NCBI GenBank assembly: GCA_009746045.1
Contig: RPFO01001526.1
Span: forward strand, 1-33,817
DNA length: 33,817 bases
From: Mesostigma viride
Lineage: Eukaryota > Streptophyta > Mesostigmatophyceae > Mesostigmatales > Mesostigmataceae
Direction: 5' to 3'
Part shown: positions 28,801 through 32,920 of the stretch, one piece after another
Numbering within the stretch: position 1 is the stretch's first letter
Layout of the letters: each line of letters begins with the position of its first letter
The notes under the pieces: model-generated
Told to the model about the DNA's origin: nothing
Seen by the model: only the letters and a program-made list of their open reading frames with translations
Database searches by the model: none
Made by a program: the position numbers and the translations under genes

Positions 28801-30256
28801 ACGCGGCAGCCGAGGTGGTCAAGATGGGGAGGGGGGATGGAGGGTCGCCGCGGCTGGATTGTGTGGTGTTCAGGTACATTGTGTGGCACGTTAATGATAT
28901 TACTATGCAACAAAAGGAGGGGGGACATCCAGCCAAAACAGCGCACTCACTCGTGTGTCCGGCGCGGCACCTCCAAACGTGGAGCGGACTCCAAAAATGT
29001 GTCCGGCGGCAGAATTTTTGCGACGGAGTGTACTCCAGTCGAAAATTTTAGGGCGGCGCGAAGAAAAATTTTGTGGAGCTTACTCCTTTTGGCAGTCCGG
29101 CGCCTGGTTTTAGTGTCGAAAGGAGTGCGCTAGTGCGCTCTGGTGATCCCGCTAGCTCGGTCAGGCGTTTGATTTTAAAGTGCAGGTGTCCGCTTCGGCC
29201 CTGCTGTACTTACAACTTACGCTGAGAACTTACCAAGTATTGGTTGATTCTAGGAAGACGTACCGACTTTCAGGCAGGCGTCAGGTTGTTGTTGTTGATT
29301 CTGACACCGGACCTGGCGTCAGGCAATAGGCATCGAATTTCCGCCGGCTTGACGTCATTCTTCTACTTGGAGAATATGCTAATACTATCGCTTACTAAGA
29401 GCTTCTACTAAGAGATTCTACAAAAAGTGCCACGTGTTGTACAAGCCACGTAGCACGTAGCACACTCCCAAGTCGGTCCGGCGCAGCTTTTTGACAGACT
29501 GAGTGCACTCCAGCACTTTTCACTTTGGCTGGCGCCGGGCGGCACGGTAGGGCAAACTCTGGAGTACGCTCATGTACGATTTTAGGGGGGATGTCCCCCC
29601 TCCTGCAACAAATGGGTGTAAGTACTACTGCTGATAAAGTGGTGGATATTAAGATTTCCATGTAAGATATCACTGCACGTTTTTACTGTAAGATGGCATA
29701 ATAACTTAACGGCGTTATTCTACAGTAATTGAACTGCTGTGGAAATACACTAGTACTGTTGGAATCATTATCACACTTAACAAGGGTTAATCATGTACTG
29801 ATGTAATCATTACGTGGATATCATCTATTCGTGGCTTTGTGCACTTTCCAAGTTTCCCGTGCTAGTTTCCGTTCGTGAAGAATATTGGCATGTTGATTGC
29901 AGACAAGGTAACTTGATGACAGTTTTAGGTGACATTTATGTACAAAAAATATGTGACAAATCATGACTAGGATTTGTGCGATCTGACAAGCTATGATTTG
30001 TGATTTGTGCATTGTCTCCGGCACCTGCAGGGGCTTCCGGCTGCAGATCGGCATGTGCATGGGCGTGCCCAGCGACTGCCAGCCGCACATGACGACGGGA
30101 CGCGCGGCCTACTTCGGGGCAGTGGTCAACCGCGCCGCCCGCATCGCAGCGACCGCAGCACCGGGCCAATCCCTGGCCAACCAGGAAGTGTACGAGAGCG
30201 CTCGAGGGCAGACGGGGGACGTCACGTTCCAAGAGCTGGGGGAGTTTGGTCTCAAG
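5539..30256 (+). CDS. Receptor-type class III adenylyl/guanylyl cyclase with tandem cyclase domains (partial; seven exons)
   Basis: Inferred product: a single-pass membrane receptor making a cyclic nucleotide on the cytosolic side in response to an external ligand. The proposed join is 5539-6046, 8447-8731, 18405-19020, 22794-22867, 23689-24838, 28386-28873 and 30031-30256. All introns are GT...AG and every junction phase matches; three junctions rebuild family motifs (GCIDEQ/PYL, VVT/DIEGS, VVFR/GFRL). Order: RbsB-like type I binding domain (residues 1 to about 310), EGF-like motif (about 350-396), TM helix (about 412-436), cyclase 1 from 467, cyclase 2 in exons 6-7. Domain 1 has both metal Asp (D470, D513); domain 2 has the VNRAAR Asn/Arg pair. 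The N-terminus is missing and the C-terminus uncertain. Exon 5 has frame breaks, so the copy may be damaged or the assembly may carry errors. Choice between cAMP and cGMP is not decidable. Confidence 0.75.
6067..7070. repeat. C/T-rich low-complexity tract (CCCCTTT then CCCCTTG units)
   Basis: The first 340 bp are almost pure polypyrimidine, CCCCCTTTCCCC-like, with two copies of a segment containing TTTCCACCTT near 6114 and 6220. The rest alternates CCCCCTTG and CCCCTTG with occasional CCCGCTGG. Long open frames on both strands (Pro/Leu-rich forward, Gly/Lys/Arg-rich reverse) are artefacts of the stop-free repeat. The pure pyrimidine part could form triplex DNA. Confidence 0.92.
7071..7086 (+). 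repeat. Copy of the exon 1 3' end within intron 1
   Basis: CCGTGGAGGTGG followed by TTC repeats the exon 1 donor region at 6039-6053 (CCGTGGAGGTGGGTTC). It sits at the far edge of the C/T tract, so two copies of the exon end bracket the low-complexity DNA. Confidence 0.45.
7087..7818. other. Intronic stretch, nothing recognised
   Basis: Mixed-composition sequence with short open frames only. No domain, transposon end or RNA gene was seen. Confidence 0.4.
7819..8248. repeat. Graded tetranucleotide array: CCAA, CCTG, CCCG, CCTG, CCTA, CAAA
   Basis: A continuous four-base periodicity passes through blocks: CCAA 7819-7840, CCTG about 7843-7874, CCCG about 7875-8138 with several single-base phase slips, CCTG about 8139-8161, CCTA about 8163-8209, and CAAA-like to about 8248. 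The CCTG blocks flank the CCCG core symmetrically. Pro/Ala-Arg-rich open frames across it are not genes. Confidence 0.92.
8447..8731 (+). CDS. Exon 2: ligand-binding domain, C-terminal lobe
   Basis: 95 codons, phase 0 at both ends, between TCCCCTGCACAG and the donor GAGCAG/GTGGAT. The sequence includes DLLMMEAYQDVL, then CTAGLFLALARRGLV and FMGCIDEQ. The last segment joins exon 3 to give DEQPYLCTYLAA, which matches the 'fD..pyl.gylA' hinge of type I sugar-binding proteins. That continuity across a 9.7-kb intron is the main evidence for the exon pairing. Confidence 0.75.
8801..8821 (+). repeat. Degenerate copy of the exon 2 3' end
   Basis: ATGGGCTGCCTGGACGAGCA repeats the exon end at 8711-8730 (ATGGGCTGCATAGACGAGCA) 90 bp downstream with two to three differences. 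It would encode MGCLDEH. It lies just before the copia-type insertion. Confidence 0.55.
8833..8837. repeat. Left target-site duplication GTGGT
   Basis: GTGGT directly precedes AGTTGTGAGG at the left edge of the element and recurs directly after AACT at 16655-16659. A 5-bp duplication is normal for copia integration and fixes the LTR ends as AGTT...AACT. Confidence 0.8.
8838..9454 (-). repeat. 3' LTR of the copia-type element (617 bp)
   Basis: Identical to 16038-16654 at an offset of exactly 7,200. Its ends are AGTT and AACT, a 4-bp inversion, rather than TG...CA. It has four ATCAATTG-type motifs (about 9082, 9129, 9180 and 9224), several GTCCTGT motifs and GGCGCGC blocks, a clustered layout suggestive of regulatory sites. 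Confidence 0.93.
9455..9473 (-). promoter_or_regulatory. Polypurine tract of the copia-type element
   Basis: On the minus strand AAAGAAAAGAAGGGATTGG abuts the 3' LTR. Location and composition are those of the plus-strand primer. It independently supports the LTR boundary at 9454 and the minus orientation. Confidence 0.85.
9474..10402 (-). other. 3' non-coding region of the copia-type element
   Basis: About 930 bp between the pol stop and the polypurine tract. A 112-codon minus-strand frame (9918-10256) includes a hydrophobic stretch but matches nothing I recognise. Near 10115 the minus strand contains GGTTCGATTCC, a perfect match to the RNA polymerase III B box, with a T-arm-like 5-bp stem, but no acceptor stem or complete tRNA could be folded around it. 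Confidence 0.45.
10403..13888 (-). CDS. pol: Pol polyprotein, copia-type: integrase, retropepsin-like, RT, RNase H
   Basis: 1161 residues, uninterrupted. Residues 1-100 are low-complexity. Integrase: H104/H109 and C137/C139 resemble the zinc-binding N-terminus; the catalytic triad is D164, D216 and E246 (the last in GQQGAIER, the copia GQNGVAER motif), with a short D-to-E spacing. A protease-like domain follows at about 485-580: LEVDTNSQVSIIG (D500) and ALLGQNFL (562-569). RT, about 665-905: D765 in VVIDFKRAFLEG, LEGLRSSPIIW (the copia LYGLKQAPRAW position) and HGDD (859-862) instead of YVDD. RNase H, about 1000-1140: D1005, E1053, D1091 and the copia-specific ADALTK at 1133-1138. RT and RNase H assign it to Ty1/copia. 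The protease lies after the integrase, unlike the usual PR-INT-RT-RH order. Confidence 0.92.
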   Translation of the reverse strand: MKTSLTADAAVSMSDPMHPRAGHEGGPLILRETNVQPQRGVKASGGMHVVPAGGPGVGHEQGDSGSESEQDGSQHGDAGQPDSTVLTVPGTASSVYQELGARIHNMFGHATSLSNNFAFRMGRAPLLKACQQAASRCKCQLSSNKPRKSHAKALPQSIGDLQCDIQHIRGMQLLVCVDRYTKYKVLEHLPSMKNRYLLAALQNVRAKFPTTRIQVDMQFQHLKGDPTLPELLVTPREAHGQQGAIERAIQEVKKLIISEDWVPLSAPALVRSAWLRNVEQQLNSRVNFYYDGVAVSPMGLYHGLCPPHVLEGWKHAAHVTFAKLREKDRGWKMLEPQVGQKVLAWKEPSLYGKRGSWSPGVVTQVDEASHACLVSMEDEPKHVHRLSWSYVKPNLMNEGSQAQGSQDLQDFQVPGDITDATTTSVAGESVSPGQVAEVLVEQAARSTAGESTVKPKALTKPRGTSLAGLIGALQRAKKQPKVAKLRWHGNLGLDTALEVDTNSQVSIIGTRAAAGYSMSEPSYQFVSDFSGGVHVKVLGEVFIPILGQDTAFCVLEGYQGPALLGQNFLCQDGVVITSSLLTKEGAGQVPLINFRTTHLSRAVTRTVKRVQVCQGQEPLVDDLILPAASHPSSLGIGPHSLAGHSPINYQGLVKLMSSPIMCPQVTLGLIKSGEDWISKKCVEPVNDLPPARRLLKLKFVIKMKEVDGVKVPHVRPVLNEFKGTGECTAEELYTPGMLHDTWRLLLCVFLGLLNKGLDYGSVVIDFKRAFLEGDADVAQEKWEGKTPFYVRVPAVWKRDIHTEFLKILKGLEGLRSSPIIWRETLNRFLKEHCNLKVSPVDPCLFLGQWEGLPVYASLHGDDLHLIAPTSWLKELISIIKSKFPLGREQWQVENEPLLFVGMEATLVKKGGEWRMLLVGGNDYQETLISKLPPTITQALCPMVRGMVAWVAGISRPDLMVIARLPDDMLVELGSAKVADQVRASSGILLSAVDLSQPICMELYVDSSMDSRQVSKVRGRAAGLFVLRQEGLGSLVSWFSRLHKRVAVSSDVAECRAICEGIHTSLYLKELLHQMTSNTPWPLQVTTLLKTDSMGMVQFVHRQMARSRDLDYLLLKELSSLANIEHIPGVDNPADALTKLVQKAAVQYKVLQSLMDPSQQAV
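14030..14716 (-). CDS. gag: Gag C-terminal part with zinc knuckle
   Basis: Nucleocapsid-like part of the element's structural protein. A CCHC zinc knuckle, CYLCKGWGHIKKEC (C-x2-C-x4-H-x4-C), is encoded at 14147-14188, within a basic, Gly/Gln/Asn/Ser-rich tail that would bind RNA. Upstream is HWQDKYQGWEVKGDLIQNF and then a helical region with TNWLKVSGLDKATRGSLK, capsid-like. The first ATG in this frame is at 14623, but convincing protein sequence extends upstream to about 14716, so translation probably enters from the upstream gag frame by a -1 shift. It ends 141 bp before the pol ATG. Confidence 0.75.
   Translation of the reverse strand, partial: PTKKVGIHWQDKYQGWEVKGDLIQNFLNYCKMVEEGRAHGFNVADNIALTNWLKVSGLDKATRGSLKVMCAPHSTLKAYKVIIKQALEAEELFEGGVPAVKATQAGGRTQGGSKTSEADRSQGGRRGNHHKRKGDHSPDSDRRSHSKSVFRRVGGQPKQGNASDNGGSGQGKSKIQCYLCKGWGHIKKECPSFKKSQGQGSNNNKKNNNKSQAGQPSKGSQQEDNKEQ
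14650..15132 (-). CDS. gag: Gag N-terminal part
   Basis: 160 codons starting MAEGRRSKGP, with a Gly/Asn-rich leader, then a region containing FPSLYGGTNYYQIWIGS and a helical KDLTRECKKANKAWALYVAELKELL. Position between the 5' ORF and the zinc-knuckle frame marks it as the first half of gag. Its last 20 or so residues (after KELLEDQ) look non-native, whereas the overlapping -1 frame looks authentic, so a frameshift lies between about 14680 and 14730. No classic slippery heptamer is obvious; a G5 run sits just before the TGA stop. Confidence 0.65.
   Translation of the reverse strand: MAEGRRSKGPASGNNNGGAGSGTAHVDDVGLTGEITNLPHNNNNAQAIHGFDLTTQGLLIVNQLQPVTSDSKPKQAEEFVEGLEGFPSLYGGTNYYQIWIGSSTFGKCTDQIKDLTRECKKANKAWALYVAELKELLEDQRRRSASIGRTSIKGGRSRGT
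15303..16013 (-). CDS. Uncharacterised 236-residue protein encoded ahead of gag
   Basis: The ATG at 16013 (MPNSEEFRIPDDEE) lies 24 nt downstream of the 5' LTR, and the frame closes with a stop at 15303. I do not recognise the family. The start is acidic and Pro/Ser-rich. Residues about 25-130 are predominantly helical with heptad-like leucines (LLDEVTVSLDELHRQQRAAH, AIRNLLDQIRNILSTF, AIEELDNVLSSLTGYQRNL), and another long helical region follows (LINLVAFLASVREWIPAGWELL). It is more GC-rich than gag-pol and lacks cysteine knuckles. It could be a capsid-like segment, an accessory factor or a captured gene. A gap of 170 bp separates it from gag. Confidence 0.6.
   Translation of the reverse strand: MPNSEEFRIPDDEEIAAPPAGSSSRPTVPSWQQLLDEVTVSLDELHRQQRAAHALLGDNPEDPDLPALVPAIRNLLDQIRNILSTFTVQVRGGLRSVTEVTTAIEELDNVLSSLTGYQRNLQNWASLRTGGAPAVSTNLFQDLALLSLLTRGVRSRERQVLINLVAFLASVREWIPAGWELLTIFTHPLRLVARRRVATYAAGSTPVLIHTGAGPELDMEDREFVYTYCDFRGLDY
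16022..16037 (-). promoter_or_regulatory. Putative half-tRNA primer-binding site
   Basis: On the minus strand the bases after the 5' LTR are CGTATTACACGCTCTG, with no TGG start. The complement, CAGAGCGTGTAATACG, resembles a tRNA D-stem 3' side, anticodon stem and loop ending in an ACG anticodon, which would suit priming by a tRNA cleaved in the anticodon loop, as known for Drosophila copia. The tRNA itself was not seen. Confidence 0.35.
16038..16654 (-). repeat. 5' LTR of the copia-type element (617 bp)
   Basis: Identical to 8838-9454. On the minus strand it begins AGTTAACGTAAAGG and ends CCCTCACAACT. It should hold the element promoter, but no TATA box or initiator could be assigned. Confidence 0.93.
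16655..16659. repeat. Right target-site duplication GTGGT
   Basis: Direct copy of 8833-8837 immediately after the LTR end AACT. Confidence 0.8.
16660..16923. other. Intronic spacer, nothing recognised
   Basis: Unique mixed-composition sequence between the copia element and the 10-bp repeat array. No coding or repeat signal was seen. Confidence 0.4.
16924..17570. repeat. (GGGAATGGGA)n 10-bp minisatellite
   Basis: About 60 units of GGGAATGGGA with scattered variants (GGACTTGGGA at about 17140, 17155 and 17205; GGGGATGGGA near 17255 and 17350; GGCATGGGA near 17490). The array is more degenerate at both ends. Ser/Pro-rich and Gly/Glu/Asn-rich open frames across it are repeat artefacts. Confidence 0.93.
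17571..18404. other. 3' part of intron 2, mostly unrecognised
   Basis: It holds degenerate short repeats of ATGCTAATGAACAAGGT at about 18054, 18082 and 18128, and ends in the acceptor CATTCTGGCAG. A 107-codon frame at 17621-17944 shows no family features and is unlikely to be an exon. Confidence 0.4.
18405..19020 (+). CDS. Exon 3: end of binding domain, EGF-like motif, transmembrane helix, juxtamembrane region
   Basis: 205 codons plus one base. Residues 1-36 (PYLCTYLAANIAALEQQTGE onward) complete the binding-protein fold. After a Cys-containing linker, CSGHGTC (88-94) and CLCEFGWCGEYC (120-131) form an EGF-like pattern. A hydrophobic stretch MLLVALVPAMLVVLVAGCAG (149-168) is the membrane span, followed by basic WRALHRLHDGGMLQELLRKRG. 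The exon closes with AVIAAVVT and a split Asp codon completed by exon 4, giving VVTDIEGS, the start of a class III cyclase domain. The donor is ACGG/GTACAG. Reading on past the donor adds a plausible-looking but non-homologous tail. Confidence 0.85.
19692..20111 (-). repeat. A2 repeat (420 bp) of the split-direct-repeat element
   Basis: Starts GAGCAAAGAAAGAGGCCG and ends GAACCCCGAT. Essentially identical to 21074-21493, so the duplication or insertion is recent. Confidence 0.9.
20239..21073. other. Internal region of the split-direct-repeat element
   Basis: GC-rich and clearly different from the flanking repeats. Several short open frames on both strands (the longest about 115 codons, minus, 20241-20591) show no RT, RNase H, gag or recombinase motif. 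Confidence 0.5.
21074..21493 (-). repeat. A1 repeat (420 bp) of the split-direct-repeat element
   Basis: Second copy of 19692-20111. Its right end, GAACCCCGAT, is the outer terminus of the element. No target duplication is seen, as expected for tyrosine-recombinase elements. Confidence 0.9.
21494..22536. other. Intron 3 stretch, nothing recognised
   Basis: About 1 kb of mixed composition with short, unconvincing open frames on both strands. No transposon ends, RNA gene or exon was identified. Confidence 0.4.
22537..22793 (+). repeat. Tandem duplication of the intron 3 acceptor region
   Basis: Two close copies (about 22537-22640 and 22641-22745) run CCATCTCCTTGT.ATGAATCC...CTGCCTCTGCCTGAAACA. 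A third, diverged copy (about 22746-22793) ends CTGCCTCTGTCTGCAACAG, the functional acceptor. In the upstream copies the matching position reads GAAACAAA, lacking AG, so they are non-functional acceptor look-alikes. Confidence 0.65.
22794..22867 (+). CDS. Exon 4: start of cyclase domain 1
   Basis: 74 bp: AC completes the split Asp codon, then 24 codons IEGSTSLWEWNPEVMKRSLA and IHHR. TDIEGSTSLWE is the hallmark first strand and helix of class III cyclases, and its Asp is the first metal ligand. The acceptor CTGCAACAG and donor AGA/GTGCGT are both good. The next exon resumes in phase 0 with VLRSLLPKYHGYE, the expected continuation. Confidence 0.85.
22868..23688 (+). other. Intron 4 (821 bp)
   Basis: GTGCGT donor and CCACGCAG acceptor. 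The first 460 bp show nothing recognisable. The 3' part is the 9-bp array 23332-23625, which ends about 60 bp before the acceptor. Confidence 0.75.
23332..23625. repeat. (TTTCGCTTG)n 9-bp array
   Basis: About 32 units of TTTCGCTTG with occasional TTACGCTTG, TTTTGCTTG and TTCCCTTG variants. Since nine is a multiple of three, all frames stay open; one (Leu-Phe-Arg repeats) runs in frame into exon 5. The pyrimidine-rich array may act as an extended polypyrimidine tract. Confidence 0.92.
23689..24838 (+). CDS. Exon 5: cyclase domain 1 with a large insertion and frame breaks
   Basis: It begins VLRSLLPKYHGYESDTEGDS; the Asp of EGDS is the second metal ligand. AIDALGWAMEVQRQLL is the following helix. 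About 230 residues of Ser/Gly/Thr-rich linker follow, with imperfect repeats (QLVPTTSS, ELVPAGSNGQ, QLVPAATGG). Then WPPELLLFEACQEV and VIYRGLRVRMGIHTGVPDA resume the fold, with YQGEVVEMTKAIVGAA in place of the usual VNxxxR. The linker changes frame near 24345-24362 and near 24415-24430, each next to a G-run. The net shift equals two missing bases. Either these are homopolymer errors, a small intron lies here, or the gene is decaying. The donor is CACGAG/GTGGGT, phase 0. Confidence 0.75.
24849..25171. repeat. 41-bp satellite, left block (about 8 units)
   Basis: The unit is approximately CATGAGCCACGAATGAGG, then GTCTATAGTTAACTAATC, then AATTA. Units vary by small indels and substitutions. It continues after the insertion at 26502. 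Confidence 0.88.
25172..26501. mobile_element. 1.33-kb insertion in the 41-bp satellite (TIR or Helitron-like, no transposase)
   Basis: It splits one satellite unit. The ends are partly inverted: TTAGTCCGCTGACCC at 25170 and, on the other strand, TTAGTCCGTTAACCC from 26504. A TA on each side (25171-25172, 26502-26503) could be the target duplication. A perfect 11-bp stem with 2-nt loop (26471-26494, AACCCCCCGAC/GTCGGGGGGTT) is followed 10 nt later by CTAA and then T, resembling a Helitron 3' end, but no 5' TC after an A is evident. No transposase or Rep/helicase motif is present. Confidence 0.6.
26471..26494. repeat. Perfect 11-bp hairpin near the right end of the insertion
   Basis: AACCCCCCGAC, AG, GTCGGGGGGTT. 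Flanking CCGTT and AACGG extend the pairing with an internal bulge. Confidence 0.8.
26502..26880. repeat. 41-bp satellite, right block (about 9 units)
   Basis: Same unit as 24849-25171 with more variation (GAACGAAGG, GCGAGTGAGGGCCTTTAG, GTAAACTCATC). The array and insertion boundaries show that the satellite predates the insertion. Confidence 0.88.
26881..27054. other. Short unrecognised spacer
   Basis: Contains two loose copies of (C)TGGCTAATGG(T/C)TAAGTTAATCAC near 26982 and 27009. Nothing else was seen. Confidence 0.4.
27055..28196. mobile_element. TA-flanked TIR element (1.14 kb), non-autonomous, internally duplicated
   Basis: The ends are perfect inverted repeats beginning TACAGTCATTACCGCGTTAA (27055 on plus, 28196 on minus); TA is the probable target duplication. 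Inside, a roughly 300-bp segment occurs twice (about 27541-27842 and 27874-28173, offset about 331), each copy followed by AACTTAACGCGGTAATGA, the inner part of the TIR. The motif TTACCGCGTTAAGTTGCG recurs near 27571, 27802, 27902 and 28133 as well as in the ends. No transposase frame was found. The superfamily is unassigned; a TA duplication would suit Tc1/mariner-like mobilisation. Confidence 0.78.
27541..28173. repeat. Tandem duplication of about 330 bp inside the TIR element
   Basis: Both copies run from GCGTATTGTAGT through CTTAAGGTTGCGTTACCGCG to AAGGCGGCGATCGC and are nearly identical. The first copy ends with an internal copy of the terminal sequence, suggesting a tandem or end-to-end rearrangement of two elements. 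Confidence 0.85.
28386..28873 (+). CDS. Exon 6: end of cyclase domain 1 and start of cyclase domain 2
   Basis: 162 codons plus two bases. LAERLPPIHLMQVVPAELA closes domain 1. After a linker (FHPLRSKQISPSFFDAPDAE), VVCFIYVGGASALSRI takes the place of the xxTDIxGST strand, without its Asp. YECEEKDGNFLLAFASAVKA replaces EGDSFxxxF and does not preserve the second metal Asp in register. The helix and WPESLLEHDAAAEVV segment are conserved. The exon ends VVFR with a split Arg codon completed by exon 7. The acceptor ATGCGCCAG (28385) is phase 0; AG sites 8-9 bp away are alternatives. The donor is TTCAG/GTACAT. Confidence 0.82.
28915..29604. mobile_element. 690-bp TIR element with 8-bp target duplication
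   Basis: AGGAGGGGGGACATCC at 28915-28930 is mirrored exactly by GGATGTCCCCCCTCCT at 29589-29604. The 8-bp direct repeat GCAACAAA flanks it (28907-28914 and 29605-29612). Such a duplication is consistent with hAT, KDZ, Merlin or P-type elements. It has no transposase, so it is a non-autonomous (MITE-like) copy. Its interior carries several GAGTG.ACTCCA and TCCGGCG motifs near both ends. Confidence 0.85.
29613..30030. other. Remainder of intron 6, nothing recognised
   Basis: AT-rich, unique, no repeats or coding signal, ending in the exon 7 acceptor. Confidence 0.45.
30031..30256 (+). CDS. Exon 7: cyclase domain 2, catalytic Asn/Arg segment
   Basis: One base plus 75 codons. Joined to exon 6 it reads VVFRGFRLQIGMCMGVPSDC, then AAYFGAVVNRAARIAATA, a textbook class III segment; the Asn and Arg of VNRAAR are the transition-state residues missing from domain 1. 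GQSLANQEVYESARGQ and ELGEFGLK follow. The donor AAG/GTACTG at 30256 would continue to a short final exon that I could not find. If unspliced, the frame stops after five more codons at 30271, giving an alternative C-terminus. Confidence 0.82.
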
Positions 30257-30306
30257 GTACTGAGTCTGTAGGCTTCTTTGCCCTGATATGTACATAGTGT
30301 GGGATT

Positions 30307-30331
30307 GAGCTGGGAGAGTTTGGTCTCACAG
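30307..30331 (+). repeat. Degenerate copy of the exon 7 3' end
   Basis: GAGCTGGGAGAGTTTGGTCT then CACAG repeats 30233-30257 (GAGCTGGGGGAGTTTGGTCT then CAAGG) 74 bp downstream. The copy ends in CACAG, which could act as an acceptor. Confidence 0.6.
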
Positions 30332-30535
30332 TTCCATCGATCGACAAGGTTGGGAACAATTATTATGTTTGAAGTGGCTGGCGAGGCAAGCTACAGGGGT
30401 CACCCGCAGTATCGCAACAAGAATCGCAACTACGCAACTTTCCAGGAGGACCAAAAAACACTTTTGTTGCGATTCTTGCGAGGACCGATTTGGACGAAAA
30501 GTTGCGAAACGGCAAACGCGTGGTATCGCAACTAA

Positions 30536-32140
30536 AGATACACCCGACGTGAAGTATGTCACTCCTTGGCTGACCGGCGCGAAGAATCAACCGAACTGAA
30601 ATGAGCGGCGTCAGAAAAATGCTATAGCCGCAGTCGCGCAACATCTAATGATGCGCACATTATCTCGGGCTGGTTTTTACTGCGTCTACACGCGTTAATC
30701 ATCACGGGGGTGACGATGAAAGGCAGCACTTGTTATTAGCTTCTGTATCATTGAATTTTTCGCAACCAGTAGTTTTCGTATGATGTATTTCGCGTATTTC
30801 ATCATCGTTCAGGGCCAGGAAAGTCTCGACGCCGTGATGAGATTGCCTTTCTGTCATGAGATTGCTAGCTTTCCGCTAGCCTTCTTTTTGCGGTTTCGGC
30901 ATGGCGCAGTTTAGTGTACCTGCGGATACCGTCAACAAGGTAAAGTCGTTATATCATTCGGTAAGTAATCTCGGACACGTTGTTGAAGGTTTGTGGTGTT
31001 AAGTTCGCTAACTTACTACTCCTGTGTACTAGTTTGTGGTTGTGGTTTTGTACAACCGTCGTCGTAAGATTTTCATCAGTTTTGTTCATGATTAGCTGCG
31101 TCTGTACCTAATTTTCTAGAATGACGATTGATTTAACATCTAAAGGAGTTGTAGATGGTAGCACGATGGTTTCTATTGCCTAAATTCTTCAGGAAAGATG
31201 GTATCATGGCCAGTTTTTTGTCAGCCTTTTGGCTTTGCTAGTAAAGGACGCCTGTGCAGTTGTGCAGTCCGTGCAACATCTATGGAGGCCCCAGTGCCTT
31301 GCTGACGTAGAAAAGAAGTTCGATGCAGTGTTTGTATATTTTCATCCTAGGCATGCAAATGGAGGTCATTTCTCATGTTCTGGATGCATGGGTAACACCG
31401 CCCCTTGCACCCCCTTGCTACGTGTGCATTTGGGCCTTGGTTTGTGAAGACGTCCAATATTGCATTATCACTTAACATTGCATTGTAAGTGTCTTTTTTA
31501 TCGCACCCGTGCACCCCCTGAGATTAGTGCTGTATTTAGCACCCATAGGACATATAGGACATTGCAACATGACTAATGACATGACCCCGAAGTAACTCCC
31601 TATATGCGTGTGCTTTGGTCCCAGTATGGACACTAGATTGTTATCAGGCTGGTTTCTGGACATTATCATGCAAGGTGCAACCAGCCATAATTAGGGGTAG
31701 AGTTACACACTGGTCATCCAAGGGCTAAGTGCAGGCCAGCACGCGGTAAAATGGTGACTGTGCATTAATATTAAAAAATTAAATTACGACACGCAGACGC
31801 TACGCGTTGATCAGGCGTCGCGTGACCGCCATGCGAACATTAATAGTTGTCGCGTATATTACATCCTCAATGATGTGGAGGCGGAGATGGAATGAGTATC
31901 TATAATGTAACCTTGAGTGACAGGGTTGCTGACACCACGGCCCGAATCACTGTTATTACACTTGTACTGAATTGGGTCACATGCATACCCCCACCGACTT
32001 GGGGTTGGTATCCTTTATATATCCTGCCATGGACTGGAATCGTTGTCTCCTTGAATACATGTATAACTCACATGGGTCAGGGGGCCTGCCCATATTCACC
32101 ACTATATTAATCCCTAAAAGGTGCTTACACTGTCCTCGGT
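30536..32140. other. Interior of the 3.4-kb TIR element, unrecognised
   Basis: Mostly AT-rich unique sequence with only short open frames (the longest about 75 codons). A small hairpin GCTAGCTTTCCGCTAGC lies near 30868. No transposase, RNA gene or promoter was identified. Confidence 0.45.
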
Positions 32141-32778
32141 CGCATTCATGCATGCATTCGCGTATCCATGCATGCAATCACTTCCATCCCTGCAAGCATT
32201 CACGCATCCATGCATGCAAACACCATCCATCCACGCAAGCATTCACGTATCCATGCATGCAAACACCATCCACCCCAAGCATTCACACATTCATGCATGC
32301 AAACACCATCCATCCATGCTAGCATTCACGTATCCATGCATGCAAACACCACCCATCCGTGCAAGCATTCACGTATCCATGCATGCAAACACCATCCACC
32401 CAGGCAAGCATTCACGTATCCATGCATGCAAACACCACCCATCCGTGCAAGCATTCACGCATCCATGCATGCAAACACCATCCACCCATGCAAGCATTCA
32501 CGTATCCATGCATGCAAACACCATCCACCCCAAGCTTTCAGGTATCCATGCATGCAAACACCACCCATCCATGCATGCAAACACCATCCACCCATGCAAG
32601 CATTCACACATTCATGCATGCAAACACCATCCATCCCTGCAAGCATTTACGTATCCATGCATGCAAACACCACCCATCCCTGCAAGCATTCACGTATCCA
32701 TGCATGCAAACACCATCCATCCCTGCAAGCATTCACGTATCCACGCATGCAAACACCATCCATCCCTGCAAGCATTAA
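32141..32778. repeat. 43-bp minisatellite (about 15 units)
   Basis: The unit is approximately GCAAGCATTCACGTATCC, then ATGCATGCAAACACC, then ATCCATCCCT. Lengths run 40-43 bp because the CATCCA.CC tail varies. The array decays to about 32920. His/Pro/Ser-rich frames across it are artefacts. Confidence 0.9.
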
Positions 32779-32920
32779 TGCAATATCGATTCGTGTAATT
32801 AGCACCCATCCTGCGAGCATCCATGCAATTACCACCCATCCTGCGAACATTCACGTGCAATCCATGCATGCAGACACCGCCATCCATTCGATGCAAGCAT
32901 TCACGTTTCCATGCAGCCAC

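Larger units (their letters stand above)
28874..30030 (+). other. Intron 6 (1,157 bp)
   Basis: GTACAT donor and GGCACCTGCAG acceptor. A 690-bp TIR element occupies 28915-29604. The rest, 29613-30030, is AT-rich with no recognisable feature. Confidence 0.78.
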
